Below, in pieces: positions 26,271 to 36,217 of a DNA stretch of 64,000 nt (position 1 is its first letter; every line of letters starts with the position of its first letter). The stretch is from Gaoshiqia sediminis. GTDB lineage: Bacteria; Bacteroidota; Bacteroidia; Bacteroidales; Prolixibacteraceae. The notes under the pieces are model-generated. The model was not told the DNA's origin, made no database searches, and worked only from the letters and a program-made list of their open reading frames with translations. The position numbers and the translations under genes were made by a program. The stretch is from contig NZ_JAPAAF010000003.1 in assembly GCF_025907915.1 (NCBI RefSeq), positions 1-64,000 on the forward strand, written 5' to 3'.

Positions 26271-27203
26271 TTAAATACCGCCGCCGTCACTAAAAGCGGT
26301 TTCCCGCGCCTTGGACTGAACAATTTTGGAGTCGGGCGGAACATTGTTGGTTACCCAAACGTTACCACCAATCACCGAATTTTTTCCAATCGTGATGCGT
26401 CCCAAAATCGTTGCCTGAGCATAAATAATGACATTGTCCTCCACAATCGGATGCCGCGGCACCCCTTTAATCGGGTTTCCGTGTTCGTCAAGCGGGAAAC
26501 TTTTTGCCCCCAGGGTAACGCCTTGATACAATTTCACATTGTTACCAATGATACAGGTCGAACCGATCACCACACCCGTACCATGGTCAATGGTAAACGA
26601 TTCGCCGATTTGTGCTTTGGGATGAATATCGATACCGGTTTCGGAATGAGCCATCTCGCCGATAATACGCGGAATAAGCGGCACTCCCAGCTCCAGCAAA
26701 CGGTGAGCAATCCGATAATTGGAAATAGCACGGATGGCCGGGTAGCAATAAATAACTTCGCTGCGGCTTTTGGCGGCAGGATCGCCCACAAAAGCGGCCT
26801 CCACATCGGTAACCAGTATCCGGCGGATTTCCGGCAAGTAGGCAATAAAATCGGCTGCCAACTCCTGGGCAAACCGGTTTCGTTCGGGCATATCGATTTC
26901 TTCCGGTTGCTTATCGCATGTAAAGCACAAACCGGCCAGAATTTGCTCCGAAAGCAGCTCAAAAAGCTCGTCAACATAAACGCCCATGTAATGGCGGATG
27001 GTATCGGGACGTAAACTGGTATTTCCAAAATAGCCGGGAAATAAAATTTCGCGCACCATGTTGACAATTCGGGCAAGCTTTTCGGTTGAAGGTAACGGTT
27101 CGCCCAACCGATGTTCGTGGCAAACCATATCGTAGGTTTTCGGATCAGCCAGTTGCTTAACTGTCTGATTTATCTTTTGGAGGATGGTATGATCAGATTG
27201 CAT
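26271..27203 (-). CDS. cysE: Serine O-acetyltransferase
   Basis: About 310 residues. It makes O-acetylserine from serine and acetyl-CoA for cysteine synthesis. A long helical N-terminal part is followed by a left-handed beta-helix with hexapeptide repeats: [16 protein letters not shown] carries the catalytic His/Asp pair, and [16 protein letters not shown] follows. This length is that of the EpsC/SrpH type rather than the short CysE. ATG 27203 or 27215; either overlaps the cysK end by about 10-23 bp, so the two are translationally coupled. Confidence 0.95.
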   Translation of the reverse strand: MQSDHTILQKINQTVKQLADPKTYDMVCHEHRLGEPLPSTEKLARIVNMVREILFPGYFGNTSLRPDTIRHYMGVYVDELFELLSEQILAGLCFTCDKQPEEIDMPERNRFAQELAADFIAYLPEIRRILVTDVEAAFVGDPAAKSRSEVIYCYPAIRAISNYRIAHRLLELGVPLIPRIIGEMAHSETGIDIHPKAQIGESFTIDHGTGVVIGSTCIIGNNVKLYQGVTLGAKSFPLDEHGNPIKGVPRHPIVEDNVIIYAQATILGRITIGKNSVIGGNVWVTNNVPPDSKIVQSKARETAFSDGGGI

Positions 27204-28131
27204 TTTTATCTTCATTAAATAAGGTTGTACTTAAATATCGTTCGCCTGTGTCACATATCATGACAACTAGGTGCTTGTCTTTGTTTTCTTCGCGGCGGGC
27301 AATTTGCAAAGCTGCAAATACGTTTGCCCCGGATGAAATTCCGCAAAATATCCCTTCCTTTTTAGCCAAGGCTCTTGCCTGTTCAAAAGCCGCTTCATCC
27401 GTTACGCGAAAAACTTCGTCATAAATAGCTGTATTCAGCACCTTGGGGACAAACCCGGCGCCAATGCCCTGAATTTTGTGCGGACCTGCGGGATTCCCTG
27501 AAAGGACGGCCGATGTTTCCGGTTCAACCACCACGCTGTACAAATCAGCTTTGTGTTGTTTCAGTGCCTCCGAAACGCCGGTAATGGTTCCGCCGGTGCC
27601 TGCGCCTGCCACAAAAATATCAACTTTTCCGTCGGTATCGTTCCAGATTTCCTGCGCGGTTGTGGCCCGGTGCATGGCAGGATTGGCCGGGTTTTCAAAC
27701 TGCATAGGCACAAAGGCGTTTCCAAGGGCAGCTGCCAATTCTTCGGTTTTGGCAATAGCTTCCTTCATCCCGCCTTTGGCCGAAGTGAGTACCAACTCGG
27801 CGCCATACGCTTTTAAAATCATTCTTCGTTCCACAGAAACACTTTCGGGCATCACGATGATCAGGCGATAGCCGCGCACCGCACAAACCATGGCCAAGCC
27901 AATTCCGGTATTTCCACTGGTTGGCTCAATGATCACCGTTTCGGTGTTGATCCGGTTTTCGGCTTCGGCTGCCGTAATCATTGCCAGGGCAAGGCGGTCC
28001 TTTACTGAACCTCCGGGATTCTGCGATTCCAGCTTGGCATAAACCCGTGCACAACAGCCCTCGACAACACGGTTTAGCTGCACCAAAGGCGTTCCACCAA
28101 TCAATTGCGTGATATCCGATGCGATTTTCAT
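27193..28131 (-). CDS. cysK: Cysteine synthase A (O-acetylserine sulfhydrylase)
   Basis: 312 residues. It joins O-acetylserine and sulfide to cysteine using PLP. The PLP lysine is in NPGGSVKDR (about Lys44), the substrate loop is [12 protein letters not shown], and the phosphate-binding [10 protein letters not shown] lies near residue 175. The C-terminus ends NEDKNAI; an Ile terminus is typical of CysK that docks into CysE, which fits the adjacent coupled cysE. First gene of the pair. Confidence 0.97.
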   Translation of the reverse strand: MKIASDITQLIGGTPLVQLNRVVEGCCARVYAKLESQNPGGSVKDRLALAMITAAEAENRINTETVIIEPTSGNTGIGLAMVCAVRGYRLIIVMPESVSVERRMILKAYGAELVLTSAKGGMKEAIAKTEELAAALGNAFVPMQFENPANPAMHRATTAQEIWNDTDGKVDIFVAGAGTGGTITGVSEALKQHKADLYSVVVEPETSAVLSGNPAGPHKIQGIGAGFVPKVLNTAIYDEVFRVTDEAAFEQARALAKKEGIFCGISSGANVFAALQIARREENKDKHLVVMICDTGERYLSTTLFNEDKNAI

Positions 28132-28232
28132 AAGTGAACAATTTATTATGAGGCCACAGGCCTATTCATTATAAAGCATAAACAAAATTCCTTTTTTTCC
28201 GGTTGAATTACAAGCCTGTTTCCTGCAAACCA

Positions 28233-28748
28233 TCAAATAATTTCTTTTACTGCCTGAATGGCTTGTTGAATCCGCTCCTCTCCCATTCCACCGATCTCTG
28301 CAAACCGAAAGCCACGCGAAGTCAATTCATTTTTATATAACTGAAACAGACGTTCCCGTTCGTCTCCCCCATGCTCCCGAAGCGGGTCCGGCTCCCAGGG
28401 AATATCCGGTTTACAGAGTAAGTAAAGGTCAACCGGATTTTCCCGGATAGCCTGTTCCAGCCATCCCGGAGTTCTTTGGTAAACCCATTCAAACCAAACT
28501 TTCGTGATAATCAGCCAGGTATCAAAAATGACCATTTCAGCCGTGGATTGCCGAGCCAGTTTATATTGCCGAAGCTGCTCCCGGGCGATTTCCTCCACAT
28601 CATTGTAGGTATAATCATGACCCTTTTCAGCCAAATATTCACGGGCATATTCCGAAAATGAAAGTGCATGAAAACAGCTGGCCAGTTCTTTTGTCAGCGT
28701 ACTTTTAGCTGTTGATTCGGGCCCGGTAACTGCGATAATTTTCTTCAT
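28233..28748 (-). CDS. NadR-like ribosylnicotinamide kinase domain protein
   Basis: 171 residues matching the C-terminal kinase domain of NadR, which phosphorylates nicotinamide riboside to NMN. The P-loop reads GPESTAKSTLTKEL (residues 8-21), with Ala where a Gly precedes the Lys in most relatives. EYAREYLAEKGHDYTYNDVEEIA and FDTWLIITKVWFEWVY are family stretches, and DIPWEPDPLREHGG is the lid. It follows pnuC by 15 bp on the same strand, and the two make an uptake and trapping unit for nicotinamide riboside. Confidence 0.88.
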   Translation of the reverse strand: MKKIIAVTGPESTAKSTLTKELASCFHALSFSEYAREYLAEKGHDYTYNDVEEIAREQLRQYKLARQSTAEMVIFDTWLIITKVWFEWVYQRTPGWLEQAIRENPVDLYLLCKPDIPWEPDPLREHGGDERERLFQLYKNELTSRGFRFAEIGGMGEERIQQAIQAVKEII

Positions 28749-28763
28749 TGTAAGATTAAATTT

Positions 28764-29360
28764 TCAGGATTCCGCCTCCAAAGATTTTTTCCAGCTCCAA
28801 TAGCCCAGCACCGCCATTATGGTATAAACTACGAACAGAAGAACCGTTGGCCAAAGGCTCTTAAACGCATACAGGACGACGGAAAAGAAATCCACAAACA
28901 CCCAAATCAGCCAATGTTCGAGATATTTTCGGGCCAGCATCCAAGTGGCCACCAGGCTCAGGGCCGTTGTAAGTGAATCGCCCAACGGAACCGGCGAATC
29001 GGTATAGTTCTTCAGCACAAAAGCAATGAGCAAAAACAAAACAAGAGATACACCCGCCAGAGCCAGCCACAGTTTCTTTGGGGTATGGCTAACAGGCAGA
29101 TGATCTTTCCGGTCCGGTTTTCCTTTTAGCCAAAAATACCAACCGTAGATACTCACGCCCACGTAATAAACCTGTAGAGCCATGTCGGCATAAAACTTCG
29201 ACACTAAAAAAACATACACATATAGGGCGGATGTGAGCAAGCCAACCGGCCAGGTCCATATATTTTGCCTGATGGACAGAAAAATGTAAACCAGCCCCAG
29301 TACGGCCCCGAGTACTTCAATAAAATTGGCTTGGAGCCAATCAAAAACCAAGTCAGCCAT
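28764..29360 (-). CDS. pnuC: Nicotinamide riboside transporter PnuC
   Basis: 198 residues with about seven membrane helices. Family motifs: NFIEVLGAVLGLVYIFLS at the N-terminus, WTWPVGLLTSALYVYVF, the YYVGVSIYGWYFW stretch near residue 70, and WILIWVFVDFF-like WLIWVFVDFFSVVLYAF near the C-terminus. It moves nicotinamide riboside by facilitated diffusion, driven by phosphorylation by the downstream NadR-like kinase. It begins 4 bp after the S41 protease stop and may be read from that promoter. Confidence 0.94.
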   Translation of the reverse strand: MADLVFDWLQANFIEVLGAVLGLVYIFLSIRQNIWTWPVGLLTSALYVYVFLVSKFYADMALQVYYVGVSIYGWYFWLKGKPDRKDHLPVSHTPKKLWLALAGVSLVLFLLIAFVLKNYTDSPVPLGDSLTTALSLVATWMLARKYLEHWLIWVFVDFFSVVLYAFKSLWPTVLLFVVYTIMAVLGYWSWKKSLEAES

Positions 29361-29364
29361 GCGT

Positions 29365-30978
29365 TTACTTTTCTACCAACAGTTTTTCGTATTGCGATGC
29401 GTTTTTCAGCACCTCCAGCGCCTGTTGTATGATTTCTTCCTCCTGATTGATCGCCTGGTAATAGTAACCGGGACCAAACAGGTCGCGAGCCAGCAGCGCT
29501 GCAATCTGCTTTTTGATCAGTGGACGAGCAAAAGCAACACTAGCCTCATCTTTTTCAATTTTTTCCTGATCAGCTTCAGCAATCATTTTTTCAATAATCA
29601 CCTCATCCACTTCAAACTTGCTAATGAAGGTACCGAAATCAGTATATTTTTTAGACAGCTTTTCCCGGTTGGCATCCATATAAGTTAGCACATTCGAATA
29701 CAGTATATTTTTTCGGATAAGCTGGTTGAAATAGGCATAATTGGCCGAGGTATCAATCGGGACGAAAACATCAGGCATCACACCGCCGCCACCATAAACA
29801 GGACGCTTGTTTTTCAGGGTTTCGTACAGTTTCGTTTCATCAAAATGAATGCTGTCTTCGGAGAAGAGCTCTCCGGTTTCGAAACGGGTCAGATAATCCT
29901 TTCGATATTCTTCCACACCATTTTCATACGGCTTTTGGATGCACCGTCCGCTGGGCGTGTAATAATGGGCCGTGGTAAGCCGCACCACCGAACCATCCGT
30001 CAGCGGGAAAGGTTGCTGCACCAAGCCCTTTCCGAAAGAGCGGCGACCGACGATCAGGCCACGGTCCCAGTCTTGAACGGCACCGGCAACAATTTCGCTG
30101 GCCGAAGCCGACCCTTCATCAATCAAAACAACCAGTTTTCCCTGCTCGAATTCGCCCAACGCAGTGGCCTTGTAGTCTTTTCGCGTGTCGTGAACCCCTT
30201 CGGTATAAACAACCAGGCGATAGGCGCCCAAAAAATGATCAGCCAAATCGATGGCTGCTTTCAGATAGCCGCCGCCATTGCCGCGCAAATCGAGCACCAG
30301 GTTGCGGAAACCAGGTTTCGTTTTCAATTCTTTGATGGCCGCCAGAAACTCATCGGTTGTCGTGGCGGAGAAGCGGTTCAGTTTGATGTAGCCGGTTTCG
30401 TCGTCAAGCATGTAGGAGGCATCCAGGCTGTTGATGGGAATTTTATCGCGGATGATGGTAAAGTCGAGCCAGTCGGTGTGTCGTTTACGCATCACTTTCA
30501 GATCGACTTTTGTGCCTTTGTCGCCGCGGAGCATACTCATCACATCGCTGTTCTTCAGTCCGGTACCGGCCACTGTTTTACCGTCGATCACCATAATCCG
30601 GTCGCCGGGCAACAGGCCCACTTTTTCGGAAGGCCCACCCGGAATGATCGTTACCACCATCAGCGTATCTTTCAATATATTAAATGAGATGCCAATCCCT
30701 TCGAAACTGCCTTGAAGTGGCTCATTCATCTTCTCAACTTCTTCTTTGGAAATATAAACCGAATGTGGATCTAGCTTGCTTAACATATCTGTGATGGCAC
30801 CTTCGGTCAGTTTGTCAATATTGGTAGTATCCACATAGTAACTTTCAATCAGGCGTAACAACCGCCCGAATTTCATCATATTTCCCTGAACGTCCTGCGC
30901 CTGCGCAACCGGAATAACCGCCAGAAACAAAAACAGGAAAAACAGGCTGAAACCTGTTATTTTTAATTTACTGCTCAT
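29365..30978 (-). CDS. S41 family C-terminal processing peptidase
   Basis: 537 residues. A signal peptide (LFFLFLFLAVIPVAQAQ, end near residue 28) leads to a PDZ domain at about 88-175 (GGPSEKVGLLPGDRIMVIDG) and the S41 catalytic core with LDLRGNGGGYL, GSASASEIVAG (catalytic Ser292 probable) and RRSFGKGLVQ (Lys317). A helical C-terminal extension follows. It trims periplasmic or envelope proteins. ATG 30978 is chosen from the signal peptide; an upstream frame start at 31035 would precede the transcript start. pnuC and the kinase follow in tight spacing. Confidence 0.94.
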   Translation of the reverse strand: MSSKLKITGFSLFFLFLFLAVIPVAQAQDVQGNMMKFGRLLRLIESYYVDTTNIDKLTEGAITDMLSKLDPHSVYISKEEVEKMNEPLQGSFEGIGISFNILKDTLMVVTIIPGGPSEKVGLLPGDRIMVIDGKTVAGTGLKNSDVMSMLRGDKGTKVDLKVMRKRHTDWLDFTIIRDKIPINSLDASYMLDDETGYIKLNRFSATTTDEFLAAIKELKTKPGFRNLVLDLRGNGGGYLKAAIDLADHFLGAYRLVVYTEGVHDTRKDYKATALGEFEQGKLVVLIDEGSASASEIVAGAVQDWDRGLIVGRRSFGKGLVQQPFPLTDGSVVRLTTAHYYTPSGRCIQKPYENGVEEYRKDYLTRFETGELFSEDSIHFDETKLYETLKNKRPVYGGGGVMPDVFVPIDTSANYAYFNQLIRKNILYSNVLTYMDANREKLSKKYTDFGTFISKFEVDEVIIEKMIAEADQEKIEKDEASVAFARPLIKKQIAALLARDLFGPGYYYQAINQEEEIIQQALEVLKNASQYEKLLVEK

Positions 30979-31005
30979 CCTCTTGTATCTTTTAATAATA
31001 ACCGA

Positions 31006-31036
31006 TAAAGATAAAATAATATAGCCCGACGTCAAA
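31006..31036 (-). promoter_or_regulatory. Promoter of the S41 peptidase-pnuC-kinase unit
   Basis: TTTG (31033-31036), exactly 19 nt, then TATCTTTA (31006-31013), one base off the consensus. The predicted start is about 20 nt before ATG 30978. Confidence 0.65.
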
Positions 31037-31062
31037 AGCGGGGGCGCTAATAAATGTTAACA

Positions 31063-31090
31063 AAAGAGGGAAGCCGAAAGCCTCCCTCTT
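31063..31090 (-). terminator. Terminator of guaA
   Basis: AAGAGGGA and TCCCTCTT arms with a GGCTTTCGGCT loop region, followed by T residues on the minus strand, 8 bp after the guaA stop. Confidence 0.75.
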
Positions 31091-31097
31091 GTTTATC

Positions 31098-32627
31098 TTA
31101 TTCCCACTCGATTGTTGCAGGTGGCTTTGAGCTGATATCGTAAACCACGCGGTTGATGCCGCGAACTTTGTTAATGATTTCGTTTGACATTTTTGCCAGG
31201 AATTCATAAGGAAGATGGACCCAATCAGCAGTCATGCCGTCGGTTGACATCACGGCACGCAGGGCAACCACATTTTCGTAAGTGCGCTCATCACCCATTA
31301 CTCCAACCGACTGGACCGGAAGCAACATCACACCTGCCTGCCAAACCTGATCATACAGTTTCCATTCTTTCAGGCCATTGATAAAAATGGCGTCTGCTTC
31401 TTGCAGAATCCGAACTTTTTCAGGGGTAACATCGCTCAGGATACGGATGCCCAATCCGGGTCCCGGGAAAGGGTGCCGCCCTAGCAGTTCATCGCGAATG
31501 CCCAACGCTTTTCCTACTCGCCGAACCTCATCTTTAAAAAGCAGATTTAGCGGTTCAACCACTTTCAGTTTCATTTTTTCGGGAAGACCGCCCACGTTGT
31601 GGTGCGATTTGATGGTGGCTGAAGGTCCGTTTACCGAAACAGATTCAATCACATCGGGGTAAATAGTCCCTTGCGCCAACCATTTGACCTCCTGTATTTT
31701 GTGCGCCTCCACATCGAACACTTCGATGAAGTCGCGGCCAATAACCTTGCGTTTTTGTTCCGGGTCAGTTATACCTGCCAGATCATTCCAGAATTTTTGT
31801 TTGGCGTCAACGCCGATCACATTCAAGCCCATGTGCTTATATGAATCCAATACTGCTTCAAACTCATTTTTGCGCAACAAGCCATTATCCACAAAAATAC
31901 AGGTGAGGTTTTTGCCAATTGCCCGGTTCAGCAACACGCCCGCAACGGTAGAATCCACTCCGCCCGAAAGGCCAAGAACAACCTTGTCGTTGCCCAGTTT
32001 TTCCTTCAGTTGGGCTACCGTGCTTTCGATGAAAGAAGCAGGAGTCCAATCCTGCTTGCACCCGCAAATATCGACAGCAAAATTCTTCAGCAGTTGTGTC
32101 CCTTCGGTGGTATGGTAAACCTCTGGATGAAACTGAATGGCATACGTTGTTTCGCCATCAATTTTATAAGCCGCATTATTCACGTCAGCCGTCGAGGCAA
32201 TTACGTTATAACCTACAGGCAGGCGCTCAATGGTATCGCCGTGCGACATCCATACCTGCGTATTCAGTGTCATATGTTTGAACAGTTCATTTTCCTGATC
32301 AATGTATCCCAAATTGGCCCGGCCATATTCGCGCGAATTGGAAGGCAATACTTCGCCACCAAAATAGTGTGACAAATACTGCGCCCCGTAACAAACGCCC
32401 AGCAAAGGCAGTTTTCCTTTAATTGCCGACAAATCGGGTTTCGGTGCATTTTCGTCGCGAACAGAATAGGGACTGCCACTCAGGATAACTCCTTTTACTG
32501 TTTCGTCAATGGCCGGGAAATGGTTAAACGGGTGGATTTCGCAATAAATGTTCAGTTCGCGCACACGACGTCCGATTAACTGTGTGTATTGGGAACCAAA
32601 GTCAAGAATGAGGATTTTCTCTTGCAT
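31098..32627 (-). CDS. guaA: GMP synthase (glutamine-hydrolysing)
   Basis: 509 residues, full length. It converts XMP to GMP. The N-terminal class I amidotransferase has the Cys nucleophile in [11 protein letters not shown] (about residue 79) and the His/Glu in FHPEVYH. The ATP pyrophosphatase domain has the P-loop [12 protein letters not shown] near residue 222, and the dimerisation domain ends [14 protein letters not shown]. Single-gene unit with its own promoter box (TATCTTTG at 32651-32658) and terminator. Confidence 0.98.
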   Translation of the reverse strand: MQEKILILDFGSQYTQLIGRRVRELNIYCEIHPFNHFPAIDETVKGVILSGSPYSVRDENAPKPDLSAIKGKLPLLGVCYGAQYLSHYFGGEVLPSNSREYGRANLGYIDQENELFKHMTLNTQVWMSHGDTIERLPVGYNVIASTADVNNAAYKIDGETTYAIQFHPEVYHTTEGTQLLKNFAVDICGCKQDWTPASFIESTVAQLKEKLGNDKVVLGLSGGVDSTVAGVLLNRAIGKNLTCIFVDNGLLRKNEFEAVLDSYKHMGLNVIGVDAKQKFWNDLAGITDPEQKRKVIGRDFIEVFDVEAHKIQEVKWLAQGTIYPDVIESVSVNGPSATIKSHHNVGGLPEKMKLKVVEPLNLLFKDEVRRVGKALGIRDELLGRHPFPGPGLGIRILSDVTPEKVRILQEADAIFINGLKEWKLYDQVWQAGVMLLPVQSVGVMGDERTYENVVALRAVMSTDGMTADWVHLPYEFLAKMSNEIINKVRGINRVVYDISSKPPATIEWE

Positions 32628-32650
32628 GAATCTGTATTTTTTTGATGGCG

Positions 32651-32658
32651 CAAAGATA
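32651..32658 (-). promoter_or_regulatory. -7 box of guaA
   Basis: TATCTTTG, a perfect TAnnTTTG match, 24 bp before the ATG at 32627. No TTTG at the standard -33 distance. Confidence 0.5.
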
Positions 32659-32755
32659 GAAAAATCCTCCTAATGAAACAGACAGATTAAGAAACAGAGC
32701 AGCCAGAAATTAACATTTACAAACCAGAGTCTGCTGAATGACGTTTTGCAAAAAA

Positions 32756-32783
32756 AAAGGCCACAGAAAAACGCTGTGACCTT
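32756..32783 (-). terminator. Terminator of the sugar-nucleotide operon
   Basis: AAAGGCCACAG and CTGTGACCTTT pair with one internal mismatch, flanked by A and T runs, just after the DUF1080 gene. Confidence 0.65.
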
Positions 32784-32791
32784 TTGTGATT

Positions 32792-33544
32792 TTACAATTC
32801 GCGAATCCAGATATTTCGGAAACTAACCGGGTTGCCATGATCCTGGAGGATGATTGGTCCGTCACCGTGAGGTTTCACCGAATACTCGGGAATTCCGATA
32901 TATTCAGTGGGGCCTCGAACCACCATATTGTTTTGAACCAGGACACCATTGTGGATGACTGTCACCCGGGGAGGGGTAAAATAGGTCCCATCATTGTTGA
33001 AACGGGGCGCCGTGTAAATGATGTCGTACGTTTGCCACACACCAGGAGCTTTGCAGGCATTTACCAGCGGAGCATGCTGCTTGTAAATACTACCGGCCTG
33101 ACCATTGCGGTAAGTGCGGTTATTATAATTATCCAGCACCTGCACCTCGTAAATTCCCTGCAAAAAAACACCACTGTTGCCGCGTCCCTGGCTCTCGCCA
33201 ACCACTTCGGCCGGTGTGCGCCATTCCACGTGCAACTGGAAATCTTTAAACTGGCGTTTTGTTTGAATGATGCCAGCACCTCTTTTTACCGTGGCCACGC
33301 CATTTTCGAAATCCCAGCCCGGTTTTTCGCCGGATGCATTGGTCCATTCGTAACCCAATTCCTTCCCCTCACCAATCAGGACAATAGCATCGGAAGGGGC
33401 ATCCATCGGGGACTCGCCAGGTGTAACAACGGTAACTTCAGGGTCCCAGATTTCGGTCATCTCCGGGACCATTTTAGGCATTTCGGGCTGAGCAAAAGCA
33501 CTTATGCTCACCAGCGTGAGCATTACAAAAACAGGTTTTCTCAT
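32792..33544 (-). CDS. DUF1080 family (3-keto-disaccharide hydrolase type) secreted protein
   Basis: 250 residues with a signal peptide (MRKPVFVMLTLVSISAFAQ). The DUF1080 beta-sandwich follows: FKDFQLHVEWRTPAE, GRGNSGVFLQGIYEVQVLDNY, QTYDIIYTAPRFNNDG and a closing VSFRNIWIREL. Members have a concanavalin-like fold, and some hydrolyse 3-keto-glycosides. It lies 33 bp behind the phosphohexomutase gene at the end of a sugar-nucleotide operon; a link between the two functions is not evident. The terminator at 32756-32783 follows. Confidence 0.9.
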   Translation of the reverse strand: MRKPVFVMLTLVSISAFAQPEMPKMVPEMTEIWDPEVTVVTPGESPMDAPSDAIVLIGEGKELGYEWTNASGEKPGWDFENGVATVKRGAGIIQTKRQFKDFQLHVEWRTPAEVVGESQGRGNSGVFLQGIYEVQVLDNYNNRTYRNGQAGSIYKQHAPLVNACKAPGVWQTYDIIYTAPRFNNDGTYFTPPRVTVIHNGVLVQNNMVVRGPTEYIGIPEYSVKPHGDGPIILQDHGNPVSFRNIWIREL

Positions 33545-33577
33545 GGTTTGAATAAAATTTAGTTTAACATAGGTTGG

Positions 33578-35326
33578 CTATAGGTCAAGTTCTTGCATGA
33601 TTGAGTCAATTTTTTGTTCAGCTAAACGTTCAACCTGCTCAAAATCATTTCTGCTGGTTAGTTCCCCGGCCACTTCAAAATAAAATTTGATTTTGGGTTC
33701 GGTGCCTGATGGACGAACTGAAATTTTGGTTCCGTCTTCGGTAAAAAACTGCATTACATCAGAAGTGATTTTTTGGTTGATCTTTTTCGTTTCGCCAGTC
33801 AATAGGTTGCGTTCGGTTAAATCAGCATAGTCTTTTACAATTTTCAGCGGACTGCCTCCCAATGTTTTTGGAGGATTGGTTCGGAAGTTCACCATCATTT
33901 GTTGAATCTCGTCGGCCCCGGTTTTTCCCGGACGGACAATGTACTTCATCTTTTCTTTCGAATAGCCATATTCAAGATAAATATCCTGCAGCAATTCGAA
34001 CAGGGTTTTCCCCTGATCTTTTGCCCAGGCTGCAATCTCGGCCATCAAGGCACAAGCGGAAACGGCGTCTTTATCGCGCACAAAATCGGCCGGCATAAAA
34101 CCAAAACTTTCTTCGCCGCCGCCAATGTATTTTTTCTGCCCTTCCAACTCGCGGATGATCTCGGCGATGTACTTGAAACCAGTGTAAACATCGTAATAAT
34201 CAATACCGTTTTTTTGAGCAATTTCGGCAATCTTTTCGGTGGTTACGATAGTTTTCACAATGAATTCGTTGCCCTTAAAAGCGTTGCTTTCTTTCATCCG
34301 CGTAATGATGTAATAGATGAAGAGCAAAGCAGTTTGGTTTCCATTGATAATGATGAATTCGCCCTTTTCGTTGCGGACAGCAACACCGATCCGGTCAGCA
34401 TCAGGGTCGGAAGCCAGAACCACATCGGCATCCACTTCATACCCTTTTTTCATGGCCATATCCATGGCGGCAGGTTCTTCGGGATTGGGCGAAACCACCG
34501 TAGGAAAATCACCGCTCACAACATCCTGCTCCGGCACATTGAAAATGTTTTCGAAGCCAAAAGCCCGCAATGCGGCCGGGATCAGTTTCACTCCGGTCCC
34601 GTGGATCGGCGTGTAAACAATCTTCAGGTCCTTGTGCTTTTTCACAATTTCGGGCGCCAGGGAAACTGTTTTCACCTTGGCAAGAAACTTTTGATCAATC
34701 TCGTCGCCAATAATTTCAATCAGCTCCCGGTTGCCTTCAAATCGAATGTCTTCTGCCTTTACCCGTTGAACTTCGTCGATAATGTTCACATCGTGCGGGC
34801 CAACAATTTGGGAACCATCTTCCCAATAAGCCTTGTAACCGTTATATTCTTTGGGGTTGTGCGAAGCCGTTAAAATAATTCCGCTCTGACAGCCCAATTC
34901 ACGAATCACAAACGACATTTCGGGTGTGGGGCGTAAATCCTCAAACAAATAAACTTTAATGCCGTTGGCTGCAAATATTTCAGCGCTTTTTTCAGAGAAT
35001 AACCGGCTGTTGTTCCGGCAGTCGTATGCAATTGCAACTTTTATCTGGTCCAATCCGGCGAACACTTTTTTCAGGTAGTTGCTCAACCCTTGCGTGGCTG
35101 CCCCAACCGTGTAAATGTTCATGCGGTTTGAACCGGCCCCCATAATTCCGCGCAAACCTCCGGTTCCAAATTCCAGATCGCGGTAAAATGAATCGATGAG
35201 CTCGCTTTTATCCTCTGCCTCCAACATCCGCTTCACTTCGTCGCGGGTTTGTTGATCATACACGTCGCTCAACCAGGTTTTGGCCTTCTTCACAACTGCA
35301 TCTAAAACATCATTATTCGTCACCAT
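33578..35326 (-). CDS. Phosphoglucomutase/phosphomannomutase (phospho-sugar mutase)
   Basis: About 582 residues, alpha-D-phosphohexomutase superfamily. The phosphoserine loop is TASHNPKEYNGYKAY, the metal-binding loop is DPDADRIGVAV, the sugar-binding GGGEESFGF, and the C-terminal phosphate-binding loop RPSGTEPKIKFYFE. All four active-site loops are intact. The long form resembles PgcA-type glucose 1,6-phosphomutases of Bacteroidota. ATG 35326 gives MVTNNDVLDAVV; a TTG three codons upstream is less likely. It starts 10 bp after rfbD and supplies glucose-1-phosphate, the substrate of RfbA. Confidence 0.94.
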   Translation of the reverse strand: MVTNNDVLDAVVKKAKTWLSDVYDQQTRDEVKRMLEAEDKSELIDSFYRDLEFGTGGLRGIMGAGSNRMNIYTVGAATQGLSNYLKKVFAGLDQIKVAIAYDCRNNSRLFSEKSAEIFAANGIKVYLFEDLRPTPEMSFVIRELGCQSGIILTASHNPKEYNGYKAYWEDGSQIVGPHDVNIIDEVQRVKAEDIRFEGNRELIEIIGDEIDQKFLAKVKTVSLAPEIVKKHKDLKIVYTPIHGTGVKLIPAALRAFGFENIFNVPEQDVVSGDFPTVVSPNPEEPAAMDMAMKKGYEVDADVVLASDPDADRIGVAVRNEKGEFIIINGNQTALLFIYYIITRMKESNAFKGNEFIVKTIVTTEKIAEIAQKNGIDYYDVYTGFKYIAEIIRELEGQKKYIGGGEESFGFMPADFVRDKDAVSACALMAEIAAWAKDQGKTLFELLQDIYLEYGYSKEKMKYIVRPGKTGADEIQQMMVNFRTNPPKTLGGSPLKIVKDYADLTERNLLTGETKKINQKITSDVMQFFTEDGTKISVRPSGTEPKIKFYFEVAGELTSRNDFEQVERLAEQKIDSIMQELDL

Positions 35327-35336
35327 ATCTTTCAAT

Positions 35337-36209
35337 TTAAAGGTTTTTCAATTCTTGAATGCACCCTTGCAGACTGTCGCGCCAATAAGGGATGTCGATA
35401 CCAAAAATACGTTTAATTTTTGATTTGTTCAGGACCGTGTATGCCGGCCGTTTGGCCGGAGTTGGGTACTCGTCGGTACCAATCGGGTGAACGTTGCAAC
35501 TGATGCCATACATTTCGTGGATGGCTTTGGCAAAATCGTACCAACTGCAAACACCCTCGTTGGAATAGTGATAAATACCTGCTTTCCAACAATGCTCATC
35601 GGCTGCCGTTTTCGAAATGATGGTCAATATAGCGCTGGCCAGGTCACCGGCATAAGTTGGCGTGCCCACCTGATCGTAAACCACTTTCAGCTCGTCGCGC
35701 TCCAGTCCGAGCCGGATCATGGTTTTTACAAAGTTGTTTCCATAAGCCGAATACAACCAGGAAGTGCGGATAATAATCGCAGAGGCATCTTCTTTCAGCA
35801 AAGCGATTTCGCCATTCAGCTTGGTTTTTCCGTACACCGAGTCGGGATCCACCAGGTCGGTTTCGACATAAGGCTGGCAATTGGCACCGTCAAATACATA
35901 ATCGGTCGAAATATGGATGACTTTGCAATTATGTTGTTTACCAATTCTCCCTAAATAAGCAGGCACTTTGGTGTTCAGAAGCTCGGCCAACTCCTCATCC
36001 GTTTCGGCCACGTCAACGGCAGTATAAGCTGCGCAATTGACCAGAAAATCGGGCTTTTCCTGTTTACAAAACGTGTCGACTGCCTCAAAATTGGTTATAT
36101 CGAGTTCGTTGATGTCGGTAAAAACAAATTCAAGGCCGGGAAACCGGGCAGACCGTTTACGTATCTCTGAGCCCAATTGTCCGTTTGCCCCTGTCACTAA
36201 AATTTTCAT
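35337..36209 (-). CDS. rfbD: dTDP-4-dehydrorhamnose reductase
   Basis: About 290 residues, extended SDR. MKILVTGANGQLGSEI is the NAD(P)-binding start, YxxxK is in DSVYGKTKLNGE, and ISTDYVFDGA precedes it. It reduces dTDP-4-keto-rhamnose to dTDP-L-rhamnose. ATG 36209 is preferred over 36215. Follows rfbC by 8 bp. Third step of the rhamnose pathway within this operon. Confidence 0.95.
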   Translation of the reverse strand: MKILVTGANGQLGSEIRKRSARFPGLEFVFTDINELDITNFEAVDTFCKQEKPDFLVNCAAYTAVDVAETDEELAELLNTKVPAYLGRIGKQHNCKVIHISTDYVFDGANCQPYVETDLVDPDSVYGKTKLNGEIALLKEDASAIIIRTSWLYSAYGNNFVKTMIRLGLERDELKVVYDQVGTPTYAGDLASAILTIISKTAADEHCWKAGIYHYSNEGVCSWYDFAKAIHEMYGISCNVHPIGTDEYPTPAKRPAYTVLNKSKIKRIFGIDIPYWRDSLQGCIQELKNL

Positions 36210-36217
36210 AAGCATTC

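Noticed and set aside
28150-28162. AGGCC-ACA-GGCCT palindrome upstream of cysK as an operator
   Set aside because: It is short and single; no second copy or known regulator site supports it.
33899-34873. 324-residue open frame opposite the phosphohexomutase gene
   Set aside because: It is a shadow of a conserved enzyme gene with intact active-site loops on the other strand.
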